10,679 nucleotides of DNA. Origin: Pseudomonadota bacterium. GTDB taxonomy: Bacteria; Myxococcota; Polyangia; Polyangiales; Polyangiaceae. Location of the stretch: the NCBI GenBank assembly GCA_023419055.1, contig JAEZYO010000961.1, forward strand, positions 1-10,679, in the 5' to 3' direction. Under the pieces are notes generated by a model, which had not been told where the DNA came from, searched no databases, and saw nothing but the letters and a program-made list of their open reading frames with translations. The position numbers and the translations under genes are program-made. Shown here piece by piece: positions 6,291-10,679 of this stretch. Numbering within the stretch: the first letter of the stretch is position 1; each line of letters begins with the position of its first letter.

Positions 6291-7982
6291 ATGCACACAC
6301 CCAAGCTTGCGAACCTTCGCCTCGGGCGGGTGTCCGGGGTCGCGCTCAAGACCCTCGCAGCGACCATGCGCGCGCCGGTCTTGCGTGACGCCGTGGCCTA
6401 CACCGTGCGGCGTGAGCTCGGCATCGACCGGGCTCTCGCGCTGCCGTCGAGCGCGCGCGGGCCGCTGCTCGGAAGCCATGCGCCGCTCCGGGCGCGACAC
6501 CGGCACGATCGCCCTTCCGAGCGCCTCGGGCCGCCGAGCGTCCCCACGTCGTGGCCGCGGACGAGCGGGGCGTTCACACGGGCTTTCTCCGAGGGCCGGA
6601 CCACCCCCGACGCCGTGTCTCGAAGAGCGCTGACAGAGGCGCGCGCGCTCGCGCTCGAAACGTCCCAGGGGCCGTTCTCCGACTACCTCGACGAACGCGC
6701 GAAGAGCGCCTCGGCGGCGTCGCGGGAACGCTTGCTGAGCCACGCGCCGCGCCTGCTCGAGGGAGTCCCCCTGGCGATCAAGGAAGAGCTCGACGTAGCA
6801 GGCGTCCCTACACGCCTCGGCACCGGTTTCATGCCGTACTTCCCCGCGGCGAAGGACTCGCTCGCCGTGGAGCGCCTGGTCGCGGCCGGCGCGGTCCCCG
6901 TCGGTCAGACGCCCATGACCGAATACGGAATGTCACCCTTAGGGGTTAACGTCCATCGCCGCATGCCGCGTAACGCGCACGACGCGACCCGGCTGGCTGG
7001 CGGCAGCTCGACGGGCTCGGCGGTGGCGGTCGCGCTCGGGCTCGTGCCCATCGCGATCGGCACGGACGGTGGAGGCTCCATCCGTATCCCGGCCGCGTAC
7101 AACGGCGTCTTCGGCTTGAAGCCGACCTACGGGCGCGTGCCGCTCGTCGGTCACGGGTCTCCGGCGACCACGTCCGTCGTACACATCGGCGCCCTCTCCG
7201 CGTCGAGCACCGATCTCGCGCTCGCGCTGGGCTCGATGTCGGGCGCGGCCGCGGACGATCCGCTCTCCGAGCTCCAGCCCGCCCTCGCGGAGCTCGAGCT
7301 GTTCGAAGCGCTCGGCCGGGGCGTGCGTGGACTAAAAATCGGCGTACCCGAGTCGGAGTGGCGCGCGGCCGAGCCAGGGGTGGAGCGGCTCGGCCGGGCG
7401 GCGCTCGCCACGCTCGAGCGCGCCGGCGCGACGCTCGTCCCGCTCTCGCTCGAGCTCGCGGAGCACGCTTCGGCGATCGGCTACTTGACGATAGCGCTCG
7501 AGGTGCACGCCGCCCTCCGTCACGTGCGGCGCGAGCACTTCGCCGATCTCGGCTACGATCTCCAGGTCGTGCTCGGCGGCCTCGATGCGTTCCGCTCCGA
7601 CGACTACCTGGACGCTCAACGGCTGCGCTCGGCGCTGCGGTCCGAGCTCCGAGACGCGCTGCTCGAGGTGGACGTGATCGCGCTGCCTTCCACCGCGAAC
7701 ACCGCGCCGCCGGTGACGGACGCCGAGGCTCGGGTGGGCATCATCGATCCGGCCGCACTCTCCGCCGCCTGCCGCTACGCCTTCTTGGCGAATTTGACGG
7801 GGTTGCCCGCCGCCTCGGTTCCGGTCGGTCTCGCCGAAGACGGGCTGCCGGTAGGGCTACAGCTCGTCGGAGATGCCTGGGACGAGGCGTGCGTGCTGCA
7901 AGTCGCGGCGCAGCTCGAACGCGACGGCGCCGCGAGAGTCGTGAGGCCTGCGCGCGCCGTCGATTTGCTCGATGGAGCGTGA
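6291..7982 (+). CDS. Amidase signature family enzyme, fatty-acid-amide-hydrolase-like
   Basis: A serine hydrolase cleaving amide (or ester) bonds; the substrate cannot be told from sequence. The Ser-cisSer-Lys triad is complete: Lys164 (GVPLAIKEELDVAG), Ser239 (LAGGSSTGSAVAV) and nucleophile Ser263 (GTDGGGSIRIPAAYNG). The 75- and 24-residue spacings equal those of mammalian FAAH (Lys142, Ser217, Ser241). GVFGLKPTYGRVP follows, as in the family. The GTDGGGSIRIPAA wording resembles plant and bacterial FAAH-like amidases more than GatA, and no gatB or gatC is nearby. Length is 563 residues, of which about 150 precede the catalytic Lys, including an Arg/Pro/Ser-rich linker near 50-95. No signal peptide is evident, so it is probably cytosolic. 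The start is ATG at 6291 with only a weak GAGCGAA upstream; Met26 is a possible later start. It is the only plus-strand gene here and ends 5 bases from the convergent coiled-coil gene. Confidence 0.93.
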   Translation: MHTPKLANLRLGRVSGVALKTLAATMRAPVLRDAVAYTVRRELGIDRALALPSSARGPLLGSHAPLRARHRHDRPSERLGPPSVPTSWPRTSGAFTRAFSEGRTTPDAVSRRALTEARALALETSQGPFSDYLDERAKSASAASRERLLSHAPRLLEGVPLAIKEELDVAGVPTRLGTGFMPYFPAAKDSLAVERLVAAGAVPVGQTPMTEYGMSPLGVNVHRRMPRNAHDATRLAGGSSTGSAVAVALGLVPIAIGTDGGGSIRIPAAYNGVFGLKPTYGRVPLVGHGSPATTSVVHIGALSASSTDLALALGSMSGAAADDPLSELQPALAELELFEALGRGVRGLKIGVPESEWRAAEPGVERLGRAALATLERAGATLVPLSLELAEHASAIGYLTIALEVHAALRHVRREHFADLGYDLQVVLGGLDAFRSDDYLDAQRLRSALRSELRDALLEVDVIALPSTANTAPPVTDAEARVGIIDPAALSAACRYAFLANLTGLPAASVPVGLAEDGLPVGLQLVGDAWDEACVLQVAAQLERDGAARVVRPARAVDLLDGA

Positions 7983-7987
7983 GGCCG

Positions 7988-8593
7988 TCAGGAGGGCGCC
8001 CGCGCGGCCGCGCTACGCTCGGCGAGCTGGAGCTTGTTCCTGGCCGCCTGGAGCTGTTGCTTGAGCACGTCCGCGTCGCGCCCGATGTCGACCCAGTCGG
8101 CCTCGCGAGCCGCGGCGGCGAGCGCCGCGGCCTCTTCGATCACCTGATCGAGTCGCACGGAGACCTCCTTCACCGAGCTCAAGACTTCCTGCGCGTTCGC
8201 AGGATCGCCGGCGTCGGCGCTGAGCGCCGCCATCGGCTCGTTGATGTCGCGCGCGCGCTCACCGAGCGCGTTCACCCGCTCGAGCAGCTGGCTGCGCGCC
8301 TCGTGGCGCAGCCGAATGCGTTCCGCGCTCTCGAGCGCCTGCTTCATCGCGCGCTCTTGACGCTCCTGCGAGCGCTGCATCGCTTCGGAGAACTCCCGCA
8401 GGTGCGCGCCGAGCCGCTGCTCGTAGCCGGCGACCTCTTCGAGCAGCTGGCGCGCCCGACCGAGCGACTTTTCGGAGTTCACGCCGAGGCGGCCGAGCTC
8501 CGCCACGAGCTCCTCGAAGCGCTTGATCTCGCCCTCGAGCGCGCCCGCGGCGCTCGTGAGCGGCCCTCCCGCCTTCTTGTCCGTGTTCGACAT
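7988..8593 (-). CDS. Small coiled-coil protein encoded directly behind the hybrid kinase
   Basis: A 201-residue soluble protein, mostly charged helix: long Glu/Arg/Leu/Ala/Gln-rich heptad-like stretches at about 18-118 and 135-192 are broken near 119-134 by NEPMAALSADAGDPANAQ. There is no signal peptide, membrane segment, cysteine-rich motif or recognisable catalytic motif, and Trp167 is the only tryptophan. The phrase LGRLGVNSEKSLGRARQLLEE resembles, from memory, uncharacterised myxobacterial proteins with a similar NSEK or SQK segment; this is not verified. The start is ATG at 8593, only 7 bases after the kinase stop, with AGGTGAGCAAAGG just before it, so its ribosome site overlaps the kinase 3' end and translation is probably coupled. 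Inferred: a structural or adaptor partner of the kinase. Function unknown. Confidence 0.85.
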   Translation of the reverse strand: MSNTDKKAGGPLTSAAGALEGEIKRFEELVAELGRLGVNSEKSLGRARQLLEEVAGYEQRLGAHLREFSEAMQRSQERQERAMKQALESAERIRLRHEARSQLLERVNALGERARDINEPMAALSADAGDPANAQEVLSSVKEVSVRLDQVIEEAAALAAAAREADWVDIGRDADVLKQQLQAARNKLQLAERSAAARAPS

Positions 8594-8600
8594 CCTTTGC

Positions 8601-10679
8601 TCACCTCGGCTCGGCCGAAAGGGCTATTCTCAGCTCTTCCTTCAATTCGGCGATGGTAGCGACGAGCGCGTCGACGTCCACCGGCTTCGGCACGTAGCGC
8701 TGGAACCCCGCCGTGAGCGCCTGCTCGAGCGCCGCGCGCTGCGCGTGGGCCGTCACCGCTACCGCGGGCGTCAGCCCGCCACGCTCCGCCGGGAGCTCAC
8801 GCACGTGGCGGATGAGATCGTAACCGTCCGCGTCGGGCATGGCGATGTCGCTCACCAGCACGTCCGGGTTGAAGCGCTCGAACTCGCGCACCGCCTCGAC
8901 GACGGAGCTCGCGGAGGCCACTTCGGCGCCGCGCACCGCCATCGCCTGGACGAGCAGCTCACGGCTGTCTTCCTCGTCTTCCACCACGAGCACCTTGAGC
9001 CCGCCCAAGCTGAGCGCGACCGTGCCTGGGTGCGCGTGGCCCGGCGCGGAAGGCGGATCGGACGGACGGAGCACGCTGCTCTCGAGCGGCAGCTCGACCG
9101 TGAAGTTTGCGCCGTGACCGAGCCCGTCGCTCTCCGCGCTGATCGACCCCCCGTGAGCGTGGACGATCTGCCGCACGATCGAGAGGCCGAGGCCGAGGCC
9201 GCCGTGGCGGCGCGTGGTGGACCCGTTCGCCTGGCGAAAGGGATCGAACACGTACGGCACGAACTCGGGCTCGATCCCCTGCCCCGAGTCGCTGACCGAG
9301 AGCTTGGCGAGCTCGCGAGTCGAGACGCCCTGCACCCGGACGCGGCCGCCGGCCCCCGTGAATTTCACGGCGTTCGAGAGCAGGTTCCACGCCACCTGTT
9401 GCAGGCGTTCGGCGTCGCCGTAGACCGGGCGATCGAACGAAAGGTCGACCTCGATCTTCACGCCCTTGGCTTCGGCGGCTGGCCGCACTGCCTCGAGCGC
9501 TTCCTGCACGACACGCGTGAGGTCGACGCTCCCGAGCAACAAGCGCATCTTGCCGCGGGCGATGCGCGAGAAGTCGAGCACGTCCTCCACGATGCGCGCT
9601 TGCGCGCGCGCGTTGCGCTCGATGATGCCGAGCGCGCGCTCGACCTCGCCGCTCGTCTTGGTGCGGATCATCGCGGCCCAGCCGAGGATCGCGTTGAGCG
9701 GCGTGCGGAGCTCGTGCGAGACCGTCGCCAAGAACTCGTCCTTCGCGGTGCTCGCGAACTCGGCCGCGCGCCGCGCGGCGCGTTCGCGCTCGAGGAGCTC
9801 CGCGCGAGCGGCCTGCGTGGCCTCGATCTCCTGCCGCGCTCGGACCTCCTGCGTGACGTCGGCGGCGAAGATCAGGACGCGATCGAGCGTACCGCTGGCG
9901 TTCCGGAGCGGCTGGACGGTGATGCGCGCGTAGCGCACACCCTGCCCCGTGTCCGGCAAACGAAGCTCCGGCACCTGCACGATGCTGCCCTGCGATCGCA
10001 CCTTCTCGACGGCATCGAAGACCGCGAAGCCGAGGTCCGCTGGTTCGAACTTCGCCCCCACGAGCTCGCGGCCCTCGAAGAGCGAGGCGTACGGCGGATT
10101 GACGAACTCGTACTCGAACTCCGGCACGCACACGATGGCGATCCACGCCGGCGCCTCCGACAGCACCTCGTTCAAGCGTGATTGTTCGAGGTGCCGCCCG
10201 ACCGCGAGCGCGGCGCGCTCCGCGGCGGCGTCGAACACGCGCTTCTCCGCGGCCGAAAACGTGGTCTCGCGCCTCGAGCCGATGTAAGCGACGCCCAGGA
10301 GCTCTCCGCCATGCTGCAGAGGCACGCCGTAGAGGCCCACGGCGCTCTCGCCGGTTTCGTCGCTGGGCGCGAGCCTGGGACCGACCGTCCCCGAGACCTC
10401 GAGCGGCTTGCGCTGCGCGGCGATCGTGCCCGCGAACCCCTGGCCTATCCGCACGCGGTAGCCGCCGCTCGATGGCTCGGCGAGGCCGACCGACGCCTCC
10501 ACGCGCAAGAAGTCACCGTCGCGGAGCAGGATGGTCGCGGAGTCGGCGTGATCGGCGGCGTCGGTGAAAGCCTGCAGGAGCTCGGCGAGGAGCGCGTGGA
10601 GATCCGTCGTCTCGAGCGCGGCCGTGGCGATGCGCTCCATGGCGACGAGGCGCCGCAGCGCCTCGTGCCCCGGCAGGGG
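8601..10679 (-). CDS. Hybrid sensor histidine kinase: GAF-PAS-HisKA-HATPase-REC, 5' end not resolved
   Basis: The frame (692 residues in view) is still open at the right edge. An ATG at 10640 is possible but lacks a ribosome site, and the codons before it (PLPGHEALRRLVA) look coding, so the true start probably lies beyond the window. Numbering from that ATG: a GAF-like domain at about 5-150; a PAS-like domain at about 155-268 ending in RVLIFAADVTQEVRARQE; a coiled linker; HisKA with SHELRTPLNAILGW (His309); HATPase with N box NLLSNAVKFT (Asn423), G1 DSGQGI (Asp451), F box FDPFRQ and G2 GGLGLGLSIV; then a linker and a complete REC with VVEDEE, phospho-acceptor Asp598 (VLVSDIAMPDADGYD), Thr630 and Lys652. 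No transmembrane segment is seen, so the visible part is cytosolic. Known: such kinases sense small ligands or redox state through GAF/PAS and signal by His-Asp relay. There is no output domain, so a phosphotransfer protein or a partner is needed. The coiled-coil gene follows after 7 bases. Confidence 0.94.
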   Translation of the reverse strand, partial: PLPGHEALRRLVAMERIATAALETTDLHALLAELLQAFTDAADHADSATILLRDGDFLRVEASVGLAEPSSGGYRVRIGQGFAGTIAAQRKPLEVSGTVGPRLAPSDETGESAVGLYGVPLQHGGELLGVAYIGSRRETTFSAAEKRVFDAAAERAALAVGRHLEQSRLNEVLSEAPAWIAIVCVPEFEYEFVNPPYASLFEGRELVGAKFEPADLGFAVFDAVEKVRSQGSIVQVPELRLPDTGQGVRYARITVQPLRNASGTLDRVLIFAADVTQEVRARQEIEATQAARAELLERERAARRAAEFASTAKDEFLATVSHELRTPLNAILGWAAMIRTKTSGEVERALGIIERNARAQARIVEDVLDFSRIARGKMRLLLGSVDLTRVVQEALEAVRPAAEAKGVKIEVDLSFDRPVYGDAERLQQVAWNLLSNAVKFTGAGGRVRVQGVSTRELAKLSVSDSGQGIEPEFVPYVFDPFRQANGSTTRRHGGLGLGLSIVRQIVHAHGGSISAESDGLGHGANFTVELPLESSVLRPSDPPSAPGHAHPGTVALSLGGLKVLVVEDEEDSRELLVQAMAVRGAEVASASSVVEAVREFERFNPDVLVSDIAMPDADGYDLIRHVRELPAERGGLTPAVAVTAHAQRAALEQALTAGFQRYVPKPVDVDALVATIAELKEELRIALSAEPR

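Noticed and set aside
7358..8659. A 433-codon plus-strand frame spanning the end of the amidase gene and the coiled-coil gene
   Set aside because: The first half is the amidase in another frame (very Arg-rich) and the second half is antisense to the coiled-coil gene. It crosses a clear convergent gene junction.
8523..10181. A 552-codon plus-strand open frame opposite the hybrid kinase
   Set aside because: It is antisense to conserved HisKA, HATPase and REC motifs, with Arg/His/Leu/Asp-rich composition and no recognisable domain.
1..10679. CRISPR array, tRNA/rRNA, insertion sequence, integrase, toxin-antitoxin or phage-defence genes
   Set aside because: No regularly spaced repeats, no tRNA-like cloverleaf, no transposase or integrase motifs, and the genes present are metabolic or signalling genes with uniform base composition.

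Overview
The window is strongly GC-rich coding DNA, with G/C at most third codon positions, many GTG/TTG start options and few Shine-Dalgarno sites. A lipoprotein of the DUF1587/1595/1592/1588/1585 type sits beside a short ActR-like response regulator, a hybrid histidine kinase and a fatty-acid-amide-hydrolase-like amidase. Together these suggest a myxobacterium (Myxococcota, probably the Polyangia side). This is an inference from gene content, with no rRNA or other marker to confirm it. No tRNA, rRNA, CRISPR, insertion sequence or phage gene was found, and the region reads as ordinary chromosome.

Layout from left to right. Positions 1-1546 (minus) hold a DUF1592-family lipoprotein whose 3' end lies outside the window. 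Positions 1671-2222 (minus) hold a short REC-Fis response regulator of the ActR/PrrA type in which the phospho-acceptor Asp is an Ala. Between it and the next gene lie a cluster of GAACG/CGTTC palindromes and a hairpin after the transaldolase gene. Positions 2442-3410 (minus) hold transaldolase, and 3564-6077 (minus) hold glycogen phosphorylase. The interval 6078-6290 is a divergent promoter region. Positions 6291-7982 (plus) hold an amidase-signature enzyme, the only plus-strand gene. Convergent with it, after a 5-base gap, lies a minus-strand unit: a hybrid sensor kinase (8601 to the right edge, 5' end not resolved) followed 7 bases later by a small coiled-coil protein (7988-8593).

How the genes may work together. 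Glycogen phosphorylase releases glucose-1-phosphate from storage glucan, and transaldolase belongs to the non-oxidative pentose phosphate pathway, so the pair is a plausible carbon-mobilisation unit. The hybrid kinase has its own C-terminal receiver and no DNA-binding output, so it must signal through a phosphorelay partner or a protein contact. The coiled-coil protein translated just behind it is the obvious candidate partner, by position only. The regulator at 1671-2222 is an orphan with no adjacent kinase, and its receiver appears unable to take phosphate in the usual way.

Nothing here is clearly a new defence or mobile system. The most unusual items are the degenerate receiver on a DNA-binding regulator, the palindrome cluster upstream of it, and the kinase/coiled-coil pair.
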